A stretch of 64,000 nt of DNA from Ulota crispa. Lineage: Eukaryota > Streptophyta > Bryopsida > Orthotrichales > Orthotrichaceae. Where the stretch lies: contig OY987242.1 in assembly GCA_963920765.1 (NCBI GenBank), positions 7,156,789 to 7,220,788 on the forward strand, written 5' to 3'. The notes under the pieces were generated by a model. The model had not been told where the DNA came from. It worked only from the letters and a program-made list of their open reading frames with translations, and searched no databases. This document shows positions 24,424 through 35,636 of this stretch, piece after piece. Position 1 is the stretch's first letter; every line of letters begins with the position of its first letter. A program made the translations under genes and the position numbers.

Positions 24424-24692
24424 AGATTTGCACAACCCTACATGGTAGGCTTTTGCCAGTCAAACAAGGACCTGGATGATAGACTACAGTAGTTTCAGGT
24501 GTACTTTAATTTTATAGGAGCGCTCAACACGTGGCCACGCCTGGTATTAAACCATAACTTCACATTCTTAACGAAACCGAAAAGGTAAGAAATAAAATAC
24601 AGTTGGTGAGGTCAGGTATAACTGGTGTGCCACGTAGCAACTAATGCACCCGTGCCATACCAACTCTCAAGTAAATGTAGGTTGATATAGGT

Positions 24693-24912
24693 AGGAGGTC
24701 CTAAAAGCATTTGGGTTCTAAAAGGATTTAGTTCTAGAAACCTCTTACATTTTGCAAAAAATATGTACAATGTCATTGATGAGTTTGGTAGGATAAGCAT
24801 ATTTGCTTATCTTACGTAACTCATTAATGACAATTGTACATATATTTTGCAAAATGTAAGAGGTTTCTAGAGCTAAATGCTTTTAGAACCCAAACGCTTT
24901 TAAAACCTCCTT
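24693..24912. mobile_element. Foldback MITE, 220 bp
   Basis: A near-complete inverted repeat starting AGGAGGTCCTAAAAGCATTT and ending in its reverse complement, with arms of about 105 bases around a short loop near 24800. Mismatches and one short indel show moderate age. No target duplication was identified, and it directly precedes the next MITE. Confidence 0.75.
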
Positions 24913-24930
24913 TCTTATAAGGTACATTGA

Positions 24931-25211
24931 ATATTGCATTTAGGTTGCCTTCACAATTAGGTGGCTTTATCCTAATAACTTACCTTATGACTCATGATTT
25001 GGTCATTTGGAGGTGCATGCAATTCTCTAAATACTTGGATTTCACATAATTTATGACTTGGACACTATTGATTTGTCTTAGTTGTTATTGTCAAGTTTTT
25101 TTAAAATTGTATATTGTAGTATTTTTTGATGAAGATTATTGTAGCAGGAGTAAGTATTTATACAGTATAGGATGTCAAGAAATTACTCTAGGGCAACCTA
25201 AACGTAATATT
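24931..25211. mobile_element. MITE, family M4, copy 2
   Basis: A diverged relative of 915-1225. Its ATATTGCATTTAGGTTGCCT left end and inverted right end match that copy, as do interior blocks including TTATGACTCATGATTTGGTC. Confidence 0.65.
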
Positions 25212-25363
25212 CACGATAGGTATATCCATAGCCTACCACCTCCCAATGTCGCACTCTACATTTGAGGTGTTCTCCACACACTTTTGAACCCAAAATGGAG
25301 CAGTGGATGCCACTTGCACAAACAAATCCTGCCACATGTGAGCTTAGAAGCTAGTTTGCAGCT

Positions 25364-25537
25364 CAATAGAAGAAAACCAAGTTAGAATGCACTAAAAATG
25401 TAAGGTAGTTTATGTTGAGTTCCATGTTTCCAACGCAAAATTTTGCGTTGTTCAACAAAAATTCGCGTTAGAAACATGGAACTCAACATAAACTACCTTA
25501 CATTTTTTGGTGGATTCTAACACAGTTTTCTACTAGT
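25364..25537. mobile_element. CACTA-related hairpin MITE
   Basis: The right end, as reverse complement, reads ACTAGTAGAAAAC; the left end is a decayed CAATAGAAGAAAACC. Both resemble the CACTAGTAGAAA end of the large element at 53601. The core (25396-25508) is a near-perfect palindrome with arms of about 50 bases starting AAAATGTAAGGTAGTTTATG. R1 copy 2 lacks the insertion, which supports the boundaries. Confidence 0.65.
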
Positions 25538-25666
25538 AATTGGGAGGGTTGGAATTGGGATGTTCAAGTACATGTATAGGAACAATCCAAGCAATTTTAA
25601 GGTTAGTCTATATAGAGTTGTTTTTAGTGTCCTATGAGCTATAACTTTGCCCTTTAATATAAAATA

Positions 25667-26489
25667 GGGAACTGCTAAAGCCACACCCAAAATTGCTAAT
25701 GCCACACCCGTGTTAGCATGTAATTTGAGAGCTTAATGGTTTAAAAAAAATATTAAAGTGGTCCATCATTCATTCAATCTTGTCATTACAACCTCCTTGA
25801 ATAAAAGAAGAAAAAATACAAATATTTGTTTAGGGAATTGCTAAAGCCACACCCTAAATTGCTAACGCCAAACCCTTGTGAGCATGTAATTTGAGAATTA
25901 TACTATTTTTTTTATTCAAGTGGTTGACAATTCTTTTAATCACATCATTACCACCTCTTTGAAAGAAAAAAGAACAAATAAAAAAAACATTAAAATTTTA
26001 TTGCATCATTGCTATTTTCTTGATGTTCTTTTGTTTTGAGTAACTCAAAATTCTTATATTTTTAGTTTAAGCTTCAAATAGCTTTAATTTTTTTGAGAAT
26101 AGCCTTACAATGATAGAGGTGAAACAATATCATTCATCCAAATCAAAAAAATTAGCAATAAATTCTCACATTTCATGCTCAAAGCACACTTTGGAGTGTG
26201 GTGTTAGCAATTTAGGGTGTGGCTTTAGCAATTCCCTTTGTTTAAATTTTATTACATCATTGTTGTTTTTTTTATGTATTTTTGCTTTAAGTAATTCAAA
26301 AGTCCTTTATTTTAAAAATCAAATTCAAACACTACCATATTTTTTTGAATATAACCTTAGAATGATTAAGATGAAATAAATGCTTTAACTTGAATTAGAA
26401 AACATTGCATTAAATTCTTACATTTCATGCTCAAAGCACACCTAGAAAGTGTGGCGTTAGCAATTTTGGGTGTGGCTTTAGCAATTCCC
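25667..26489. mobile_element. Mutator-like or hAT-like MITE, outer copy
   Basis: Inverted ends begin GGGAA(C/T)TGCTAAAGCCACACC and extend for about 45 bases. The 9-bp repeat TATAAAATA lies at 25658-25666 and 26490-26498. R1 copy 2 shows the empty site with one copy (TACAAAATA), which supports a 9-bp duplication and favours Mutator-like. No coding capacity. A second family member is nested inside at 25833-26236. Confidence 0.8.
25833..26236. mobile_element. Mutator-like or hAT-like MITE, nested inner copy
   Basis: It has the same GGGAATTGCTAAAGCCACAC ends as the element it interrupts, with the 8-bp repeat TTTGTTTA at 25825-25832 and 26237-26244. Taking it out gives a continuous outer interior that aligns with its own. 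An 8-bp duplication would also fit hAT, so the superfamily stays open. Confidence 0.8.
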
Positions 26490-26580
26490 TATAAAATATT
26501 CTACAATACTTTTTTTTTACAAAAAAGACGTTCTAAGATAGTTTGTTGAAAGACTAATCTTATGCATTTTTTTTTAAATT

Positions 26581-28499
26581 TTTTTTGTGAGACCTTGCTG
26601 TACCATGTGAGCCTCAAAGTTAGCACCTTGAGTGAAAAGCTCACTTTTTATTTTTTATTTTGCATTTTTAGTAAGAAAAATCATAAAAAACACCTAAAAA
26701 GTAGTTAAAGCTAAATTTAGAAATATTTAGAAGTATATAGATATGCTATATACTTTTTACTACATATTTCCTATTTTTTGTAAATTAAAAGTAGTTAAAA
26801 GGATAAAACTATAAATAACATGATAGGAGTAGAGCCAATTTTAAATCGGTCACAATTTAAGGAAATTGAACTAAAAATAAAAATTTGCCTAAATATTGTA
26901 GAACCCCATGGGAGGTTCCATAAAACTTTTTTGAAAGTTTCAATTGTCAGATCACTCTCACCGGACGGTCAACCTTTAGAATTAACGATGGAATATTCGT
27001 AGAAAATTCTCAATTAGCAGTGAAATCTTACAAAATATTAGAATATGTTATTTTGTGTTAATAAGACACCCCAAAAAATTTGGAGGCGTTTTGAGTGCGA
27101 GAACTACTTCAACATGCGACGACGGACGACTTCATTAGCTCCGCGAGAGGGAAATGCGTTAATTGCGATTTTGGGAGACCTTTAAGTCCAAATTTGACAA
27201 AAGAAGAATGTTTTTCTACTTTCAAAAATCTTTTGAAGAAGTTGGTAAAATGAAAAAATTGGAAAAAAATAAATTCCAAAATTTGGAGTTTTACCTTCCA
27301 TATTTTGACTAATTTTAAAATTTTTGAGTTCTAACTATCAAATTTAAGAGTTTTTGATATCTAAACCAACTAATTGTGACATTTTGAAACCAATGACATT
27401 ATTCATTTGTGATTTAAAAACTTTTCTCCAAAAGTTAGCTTGTAACTTCATATTACTATTATCAGAAAGTTTGGATGAAAAAAGAGTTAGGAGGCCAAAG
27501 ACCACTCCATGGATGGATGAAAAATCCTTGGATAGATTAATACATAATATCTCCTTTCTCCTATCTTCTCACCCCCTTATTTCATTTGTTTAGTTTTGCA
27601 ATTTTAAGTTTTGGATAATTTTTGTATTTTGGTGTCCATATGGTGTTTTTTTATGTCTTTTTTGTGAGTCTTGCGCCTAGAAGGATTTGGAGGTCCTTTC
27701 TAGGCTACTAACCTTGGAGTTTGAAGTCAATTGCATGTTTCTTTCTTGTGGTTGTGTTTTGTGGAGCAATTAAATTCCATATGTGTTGATTTAAAGTATT
27801 TTTAGTGTCATATACCAACAACTAGAAAGTTCTTGGTCAAGACCTGGCGATGCCGCTGACTAAGAGCTCTTAGAGTTTTTTGTCAAAATTTCTTATTACC
27901 TATTAACTAATGTTAGTGTTATTATACTAACCTTGTATAGAATTAATACTAACCATTCCATTTGAGTGGTTCTTGGTTTTGACTTATTACTAATATAGGG
28001 AAACCTCTGGCAAAATTTTGCTAGAATTAGATTTGTAGTTTGGAAAACATAAAATTAAGGAGAATCTTTGACAAAATTTTGCTATAATTATCTATTTTTA
28101 GTTGTAAAACCTTTGTCAAGGTAGTAATTTAGTTAAGTAGAATCATTAGTTACTAACATAAGAGAGTAATTGAGTTGAAAAGTAAGTGAGTTGAGAAGCA
28201 AGTGAGTTGAGAAGCAATTTCATGTTAAAAAGCAAGTGAGTTGAGAAGCAATTTCGTGTTAAAGAGCAAGTGAGTTGAGAAGCAAGTGAGTTGAGAAACA
28301 ATTTTATGTTGAAAAACAAGTGAGTTGAGAAGCAAGTTAGTTGAGAAGTAAGTTAGTTGAGAAATAATTTTATATTGAAAAACAAGTTTATGTTGAAAGC
28401 ATTCTAAAATTTGAGTGAAGTACCAGTACTAGCAGTAAGTTGCATCCCGTAGTAACTCTGTAGTAATTCGCAGTAAACAAAATAAAAGCAATAAAAGTC
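26581..28499. other. AT-rich gene-free DNA
   Basis: No gene or bounded mobile element recognised. The tandem AAGTGAGTTGAGAAGC array at 28165-28395 is listed separately. Confidence 0.5.
28165..28395. repeat. Tandem AAGTGAGTTGAGAAGC array
   Basis: About ten imperfect copies of a 15-17-base unit near AAGTGAGTTGAGAAGC, sometimes alternating with AATTT(C/T)(A/G)TGTT(A/G)AAA so that a longer period of about 34 bases appears. Confidence 0.8.
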
Positions 28500-28805
28500 A
28501 GTTAAAAAATACTTGGTGGCCGAGCTGGGAGTCGATCCCGAGACCACCTGAACCCCATTCAGAAGGTCTTAGCCACACGTTAGGCTGCTAATTCTAGCCG
28601 TAGCGCTTGCTGTGCAAGGAGAGGTACCCCCAGTGTACTTCTACACTTCCAACTCGATCCCCCGGATAACGAATGAACGGAGGCCGACGAAGAACGAACG
28701 GAGACGGTCAGCAAAATAAGTGCAAGGCCGGGTTTGAATCCACGACCCCTCGCGCGGAGTAAAACGCCCTACCACAATCGCAAGGCTAACGGCTTCCAAG
28801 GTTGC
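28500..28805 (-). mobile_element. tRNA-derived SINE, possibly dimeric
   Basis: On the minus strand two tRNA-like heads follow each other. The first, from about 28800, has TTAGCCTTGCGATTGTGG as A box and GGATTCAAACCC as B box near 28735. The second has TAACGTGTGGCTAAGACC near 28580 and the strong B box GGGATCGACTCCC near 28530. The unit then runs into a T-rich tail. Neither half shows complete tRNA pairing. It is either a dimeric SINE or two adjacent SINEs. Confidence 0.5.
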
Positions 28806-29548
28806 AGCTCGTGACCAAGGTGGTGATTGATAGTGTATTCAAATACTTAGATGTTCAACTTTTTCCTTCTCCGACCGGCCGCAGCAACAAGGCACGGCAA
28901 CAGGACGCAACAGCAACGAAGGATGAATGCAAGGAGTACCAGCCACAGCAACTCCAAACTAGCATTGGCATTTCAAAAGTTTCACTAATTGGGCACTACT
29001 AAGCTTGATTAGCAAATCCCTTAATCAAGGGTAGAAAAAAATTAAAAATTAAATAAAAATAAAATAAAAGACATAAGAAAAAGATGGAGTTATCCTTTGA
29101 GTGTTGATTTGATTTTGCTTTTCCATGGAGCCCGAAAATTAGGCATGGGTCGTGGAGGAGATAGAAATGGAGGTATGACCCTCCATTGTTGCCATTGTTT
29201 AATTTTTTCTTGTGTTTTGAGTTCTTTTCCTTTGAAATTTTAAATTCATAATTGTTTAAAACACTTTAGCTTTTTATAAAAACTTTTTGACATAGAAAAT
29301 CTAAGTTTTATTCATTGCTTGGAAAGCATTAGTTGAACTGAACCTAAATCCACCAAATTTTTAAGTTTTTCTTATTTCTGTTATAAGATCTCGGTTGTGT
29401 TTATTTTTTCCTCAGTGGTGGAGAAAAAGCGCTCACATATCCCATATCCTTTAATGGTTGGGTATGGATATACCTACCTTATAAATGAGCCAAACTGAAA
29501 GAATTTTTTTGACAATCAGGATGTGATGTTAGTGAGAGGTCCAATATT
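28806..29548. other. Intergenic DNA, nothing recognised
   Basis: Mildly GC-rich at first, then AT-rich. No gene or repeat boundary visible. Confidence 0.45.
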
Positions 29549-30454
29549 TTAATCCTTTAAAGACCATGCAACCATATTTTGGTTGCTGGGGGTGGTTTTT
29601 GGCCTATAGGTTGAAATCTCTCAATAATTTAGAATTTGGTTTTGAAAAATGCATGTGATCACAAGCATTTTGCATCCATCTAAAAAATAACAATGCAATT
29701 GGGTATGTGAGTTAAGATATAATGGTGTTTATATGGCATGGCCTCAAAATACGTATCCATTTTTTGTCAAAGATGGATCAAAGCAACAACACAATACATC
29801 AAGTATGCAAGAAGAATGTCAAATTTCAATTGCACAATACTAAAAAATTTCAAATTGCTTAAGAAATATGCTTGTATTGTTTTTCTATACGATAGTAGTA
29901 TAATTGTAGTATTTGAAGATCTACTAAATGGTGTTGTCATTTTGGCTTTAAAATTTGTCATCCAACATTTAAGGCCAATTCTTGATTTTTTTCACTAATT
30001 GGATTTTCCAGAATAATTATCAATTTTCTTGTAGAACTATTTTAGGTTAGAAAAAAAAGTGGAATTTTTGGCCCTTTTTGTTCACTTAGCTACACCTTGT
30101 GATTGCAATTTTTGTCTATTTTGTATAAAACTAGTCTTATTGTAAAGGTGGGAAACCCTAATTTCTAGAAATATAAGGCTCTTTTCAATAAAAGTTTGCA
30201 TGAAGCGTTAACATTCAAAACCACACAAGCATGAACCACCATAGATTTTCCACATACGACTCACTCAATCATTATAATGTTTCACCTCCAACAATAGATC
30301 TAGCAAAAAATTTGGTGCTTTACAATAAACAAGATGTACTTTCCATTTGTACAGTTGAATAATGGGTCCATATTTGAGTCAATTTCAAATCTAAGCTTAC
30401 AATCCATGTTTTCAGTGGAATTTGTGAAAATGGGTGTGGTCCTTAAAGGGTTAA
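29549..30454. mobile_element. piggyBac-like element (TTAA family), element P5
   Basis: TTAA at 29549-29552 and 30451-30454. The left end TCCTTTAAAGACCATGC and the right end, as reverse complement CCCTTTAAGGACCACACC, match the family only over the outer 15 bases. The 900-bp interior differs from the other members, so this is a separate subfamily. No transposase frame. Confidence 0.7.
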
Positions 30455-30862
30455 AGCATCTCCTCTTAATCTCAACCGCAAAGACGAGGAAATGGTTGTG
30501 AAATATTATCAATGAATATATGGAAAGAAGTTGTAAACAATATTTGCACTTGTCTTGTCCTCTACGCTCCATGTTCTAGTAACAAGTACAACAATATTCA
30601 CCTTCTATCTCTCCATGAGGCATCCTTGTACGCAACACACCTCAAAACATTAAACAAAACAAAATAAAATAACAATGATGGGTTGAAAACAATCACAACA
30701 AATACAAGTAAAACATTGAGCAACAAAAGCAAAAAGTTATCTTTGCAAAAATGCAAGGTTCAAAACAAAACAAGTGGGGCTAAAAAAGTGGCCCAACATA
30801 CAAGCACTAGGCAAAACCCAATTGCAAGCCCTCATTTAGAAGTCAAGTGGAGATGCTCTTAG
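30453..30862. mobile_element. MITE with AGAGCATCTCC-type ends, copy 1
   Basis: The left end AAAGCATCTCCTCTTAA pairs with the right end CAAGTGGAGATGCTCTTA over the outer 12-14 bases. Two elements with related ends lie at 51399-52045. The interior has no coding capacity. It directly abuts P5. Confidence 0.5.
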
Positions 30863-31631
30863 ACAAACAATCATTTTATAAACTTGATTTTAGAGTTTAG
30901 ATGAAGTTCAAAAGTACTATTTGAGTTATATATGAGAAAGTTACAAGAAGTTAATTAATGTCAATTGGCATATTTGTAAATTTGAGACCTAATTTCAATG
31001 TTATGGAGTTGGACTTTTTGCAATAAATGTAGATTAATTGTTAAATATTCTCCTATCAAGACCTATTCTACTCATCTTTTGAATATATTGGAGTTTGCAT
31101 TTGGGCTTTTTTTTTATTTACTTTGAAAAAACATAAGCTTATTTTTGAATTATTCTACAATTCTTAGAAGTAGTGTAAGTATTTAAAAAAATGTGAAGAT
31201 GCATTAATAATGGCTTTCAAACAAAAATTGCAAATTATAATATACTAACTAGATCCATATAGTCAAATCTACCATTGCATTAACTAGCCAATATTTATCA
31301 ACGAAACAAAAAAATGAATAATCCTTACAAACTGATCAATAATTGACTGTTAGTAACATCTCTAAAAACTCTTTTTTCTACAACTTTATGATACAAAAAA
31401 ACCAACCCCAATGGACTTTTCAATATTTTGCATTACCTATTTATTGAAGTCATATTTGCAAGAGAACAACATATTTTTTTTATTGAAAACACACCTATCA
31501 TTCTTAAAGTAGTAAGAGAGGAATTTCAAACATTCGTACAACACAAGGGTTAGAAAAGGAGCACGTACAAAGGGATTGAGAGAAAAATGATTTAATTTCA
31601 TCAAGCAAAATATAGCGATGCTTTACCAGAG
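30863..31631. other. Intergenic DNA, nothing recognised
   Basis: AT-rich, with no gene, bounded element or tandem repeat visible. Confidence 0.5.
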
Positions 31632-31720
31632 TTAACCCTTAAAGGCTGGGGTCACTGTGGATACACACCCCGTGTATGCAGATAGGACAAAAATCGTTCT
31701 CGTGGTCCTTTATGGGTTAA
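31632..31720. mobile_element. Miniature TTAA-family element, 89 bp, element P6
   Basis: TTAA at 31632-31635 and 31717-31720 enclose an 81-base body with left end CCCTTAAAGGCTGGGG and right end, as reverse complement, CCCATAAAGGACCACG. It is the smallest member seen and includes an ACACCCCGTGT inverted repeat in the middle. Confidence 0.65.
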
Positions 31721-31782
31721 AGTTTCAATTTTATTGGAAATAGTTGTCTCAATCTTGTACTATAGGGAATAATGTCTTTCAC

Positions 31783-33028
31783 TAAGGCAAGAACACCCAT
31801 AAGTATTAGTGTCCCCATAATCGTCACCTCTGAAATCTTGAAAAAATATGTGAAAATGAATAGATGTAATTACAAGGATATACAACATGTGAACATGAAA
31901 CCTTAGTGTTGGTTATGTGTGCAATGGCACTTTGCTCTTTAACCCCTAAAGGACCAAGCCATTATTTTTGCAAAAAACACAGGAAAACTGCCACTTTTGA
32001 GGGAAGCCAGTACAATGGTAAGAAAAAAAGTTTTTTACAAGAATTCAACTAGAAGATCTTACATTAGACTACAAGAGGTACACGTGGTAAGAAAATCAGC
32101 TCAATCTACACAAAAATGAGTGAGGTATTTACATCTAAATTGTGGAAAAAAGTTTTTTTTGGTGTTGCCTAGAAAATTTAGAAGGCTTTGACCACTCCTA
32201 GAGCAAAAAAATTACTCTACACAAAGTTGAGGCTTATTTTTCCCATGTAGGAGACCAAGTTAGGTATGTGTGGGAGAATTTTCAAATCAATTGGAACTAT
32301 GTAACACATGGGAAAAATTAGTAAGTAAAAAGAAGTAGAGATTGAGTCAAAACACTAAATTGTTAAGAATTTCATTCTTAAAATGAAAAATACAAATCCC
32401 AATTGTGATAATGTTGTGATAAAAAATCTACATCCTTTGGTTTTGTTTTTGTTCCAAAATATTGAAAATTGAGTAAAATAAAGGACTTCAAAGTTTATTT
32501 TAGAGTAGAGAATCTAGAATTGCCCGCAAACAAAAACTCCTCATAACTTTCATCTCATCTATCAAAATTGAATGATTAAAAGCTCCCCATGTCTATATAA
32601 GTCTAAAGAACCTATTTCAAATTTTTATTTGAAAAAAACGAAATTTTTAAAGAAGTTTTTGGCTGCCCGGGGAGCAGCATTTTCTAGATTTTCATGCATA
32701 ATGTCTTCAATAAATGTTGAAATGAAGAAAAAGTTACTTTCCCACGTAGATCTTTGAATTCCTCACCTTCAATAAAAGTTTCAAAAACTTACGCAAAGTA
32801 GTTTATCCAAAGGTACATGCCCAAAATCCCATTTGTCCCCCAAAGGGACAATGGTCCTTTAGGGGTTAAAAATCCACAACTTATTCTCACAGTATCCAAA
32901 TAATACATCCAAAAGTACAAACTTATTATTTTTCTATTCCTAACAGGATCCTATAATTTACTAGTTGTTTATTAATGCTCATCATGTTCAAAACCTTTAA
33001 ACTGATGCTCATGGGTGCTCCTCCCTTA
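31783..33028. mobile_element. MITE, family M3, copy 2, interrupted by P7
   Basis: It aligns with 2373-2691 on both sides of an inserted TTAA element. The left part (31783-31942) ends CAATGGCACTTTGCTCTTTAA, and the right part (32866-33028) resumes TTAAAAATCCACAACTTATT. The inverted ends are diverged relative to copy 1. Confidence 0.85.
31939..32869. mobile_element. piggyBac-like element (TTAA family), element P7, empty site known
   Basis: TTAA at 31939-31942 and 32866-32869. Ends: CCCCTAAAGGACCAAGCC on the left; CCCCTAAAGGACCATTG, as reverse complement, on the right. M3 copy 1 shows a single TTAA at the matching position, so the insertion duplicated exactly TTAA. The body is about 923 bp, has no transposase, and shares blocks with P4 and P8. 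Confidence 0.9.
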
Positions 33029-33033
33029 AACCT

Positions 33034-33480
33034 TTAGGGTTTGAGCACCCATAAGCGTGAAACTAAGGGTTTTGGGGTAGGAAAATCAGTTGGTGAACTT
33101 TTTAAAAGTAGTGTTAAGTTAGGGAGAGGAAATCAAAAATCTTAACATCAAGCTGAAAGTTCCAATTGCAAGCATGATTTTTTAAAGTCCTAAATCATTG
33201 AAAATATATAGTTGTGTATATAATATTTCTCTAGTGTGTTCATATGCTCATAATCCTAGCTTGAGGAGTACTTAAATAGTGAAATGGGGCACTCGAAATA
33301 ATCTTGCCAGTCACCCAAATTCATCTTGCCAGTCACCCAAATTCATCACTAGCTTTGTCACCCACGACCATCACTTTGTTAGCCATAGCCAGTTTCTTTA
33401 CATTGTCAATCACTAACATCAATGACACAAATAGATATTGGGGATGGGAACACTAACAATGAAGGGTGCTCTTACCTTAC
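33034..33480. mobile_element. Possible third M3-type MITE
   Basis: The left end phrase GAGCACCCATAAGCGTG and the right end phrase GGGTGCTCTTACCTTAC pair as in M3, but the interior differs from copies 1 and 2. A 21-base unit, CTTGCCAGTCACCCAAATTC plus A, occurs twice in tandem at 33302-33346. Boundaries are tentative. Confidence 0.35.
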
Positions 33481-33759
33481 CTCCACTTTTCACAAACTTC
33501 TGTTATCAAACCGCCAATGGCAAGTGCAAGGACGTGACCCCAGTAGCTCAAAAAGGCATTGATTTCACTCATCAACCAAAATATCGACCTTGCTATTGGA
33601 ATTTGGAACACGTTGGAAGGCTCAGTCATTACAATAGGCGTAGAGATGGTAGAATCCGTAGATCAGAGGCTCAGACCTAGATTTGAGGTTCTCACAATCC
33701 ATAGATTGGAGAAAGGTCCGATCTGGAGACTCTTCCAGAGTTCAAACAGTCCATAATGT

Positions 33760-34232
33760 AGGAAGATCGTAGATGCTAAAGTGCATAAAGTCGCCGCGAT
33801 TGCTGCCGACGAAAGCTGAGGTCGTGAAGAAGGTGGCGGGCGATCCTCACTGCCGATTGTCGGAATTCACCTGTCCTGGCGATGGTGCTTTGAAGCTCCT
33901 GCCACTCTTTTGCGTCGCTCATTAAAATCAGAGCAACTCTTGTTTGCATTCTGACAAGAACGCAAGTCCAAGAGTCCCTTCTGGTGCAGGGCAGGCCAAG
34001 TTTGAGCGCGTTTGAATTGTTCTCTCACAGTTTCCCCGTCATGATCCTTCTCGAACTGCCGACGCACTTGCTATGATTCCCTCGGAACGAGGAAAAGGAA
34101 AAAGGAACGGGACGGATGCTTCTTAGTGTCGATCCTCTTCCTTTTGTTTAAGTTATAGCAAGCAAGAAGACCTCGCGAGCTGAGGTTTGTGCGCTTCTTG
34201 GACAATCTTGTTCTTTCGGGTTTTGGTTTACC
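33760..34232 (+). promoter_or_regulatory. Likely promoter and 5' UTR exon of the PITP-DUF547 gene
   Basis: G+C rises sharply here after 17 kb of AT-rich transposon DNA. A good donor site follows GGTTTTGGTTTACCAG at 34232 (GTAATC). A matching acceptor, TTTTTTTCTGATTGCAG, ends at 35453, 184 bases before the ATG at 35637. A leader intron of about 1.2 kb would join them. The exon's 5' boundary is not visible. Confidence 0.4.
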
Positions 34233-35636
34233 AGGTAATCTTTTTGATAAATGCTCCCGTCGTCTATTGCACTTGTTCTGTAATAAGTTACTTCGGAGTA
34301 AAATTAAATAATTTTGTGCCTCACAGTTGGAGTTCATGTCCGCTCTCTTACGTTCTTGTTCCCCTGAAAAAGACGTTTGATAGTATTGATGCTGGCCATA
34401 CTCGATCGCTGTGTATACCGTTCCTGTACATCGTTACAAAGAGATTGCGAAGGACTAAGACCATTTGTGGAAAGGGCGGGTTATTTCTTCGTCATGTGGA
34501 ATTGAAGTGAGGGTTCGGGCCTTCAGTTTCTGAACGTTTGACACTTTACGCGAAGTCTTGATGCATGTGAAGAGAACATGTGCTCATATGGCGTCGGTTC
34601 GCGGATTACTTCAGGAAATTGACTTCTGGACATCCTCGTGAACTTGTGGTGTCGCTTGAACGATTTCAATGTTAATGTATTTTTTTCTTACACTTCATTA
34701 ACTGATAATTAGACTTAGTTTAAGTTTTTGCTTACATTGAAAGGCAGGCTGGAATAAGGGCAGTGGACTTTGTGTTTTGCCAATCGGAATGAGGTATCCT
34801 GCTCTAGAGCATGCATCGAATCCTGTTTCTGAGTACGATCCTCCCACACGGTCAGAAGATATTCGCAAAACCTAGGCTATGGTTGCTCTGTTTCGACAAA
34901 CTCAAATATAGTGTGAGTTTTCTTTTGACTGAAGAGCACTGGTTGGTGACGAATGCTGTTCAGGAAGACATCACCCCCCGAAACGCGTATCTGTGCATTC
35001 TTTCCATAGAATGTAAAATGAGTATCTCCTGAGCAGCACTCCTTTTTAAAACGGTTTGAACTTAATTACAGGACAGAAGTCATCGTAATACCTTTTCAGG
35101 TTTCTCAAACATCTTCGGATTTTGCAGTATCCTGAAATTCGGCGCAAAATATTCGAGAAATGCATTATCGTACATGAATCAAGTGGAACTAAGCATGCCA
35201 CTCATTTGTGCCAGGAGATGGTTTAGGGTTTTTCTTTGTCTGCTCTGTATTCTGCTATTTCAGAATCTTCGATGTATCCTGCTTGTGGATGAGCTTTTTT
35301 GTGCTGCTTCCCAGTATGATGCAAAAAAGTTTGTCATTTCTGAGGTCTATAGTGCGCACCACTTTATACAATGTGAAGTATGTGATTACATATTATTTTC
35401 TTTGCATTATGGCCTTTGATGACTGCTTTTAAGCTTTTTTTTCTGATTGCAGACACTCGGAGTCCGTTTCTGCTTTCTCTTAGGAGGATTCTGTTAACCA
35501 CGTTACAGCTCGACTCGTCGTTATTATGAATTAGGGCTTGGGTTAGCCTTGGATTCAAGCTTCGTGGCCTATGAGGTGGAACAGCGGCTTTTGGAAAATT
35601 TGGAGGTGAAATCTCGTCCCGGTTACTGCTACCAAC

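Larger units (their letters stand above)
25232..26580. repeat. Interspersed repeat R1, copy 1, with three insertions
   Basis: This segment aligns with 51000-51340, from the shared GCACTCTACATTT phrase through TACATGTATAGGAACA and CAACTTTGCCCTTTAATA to GTTTGTTGAAAG. Against that shorter copy it carries a CACTA-related hairpin (25364-25537) and a Mutator-like MITE (25667-26489), which itself contains a second MITE of the same family. The class of R1 itself is unknown. Confidence 0.75.

Noticed and set aside
28165-28395. CRISPR-like array
   Set aside because: Units are contiguous and degenerate without unique spacers, and the DNA is eukaryotic. It is a simple tandem repeat.
28500-28805. Functional tRNA genes
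   Set aside because: A and B boxes are present, but acceptor and anticodon stems do not pair as in a complete tRNA. SINE heads explain it better.
29738-29998. Open frame of 86 codons inside P5 as a transposase remnant
   Set aside because: No similarity to piggyBac or other transposase motifs that I can see, and an equally long frame lies on the opposite strand.
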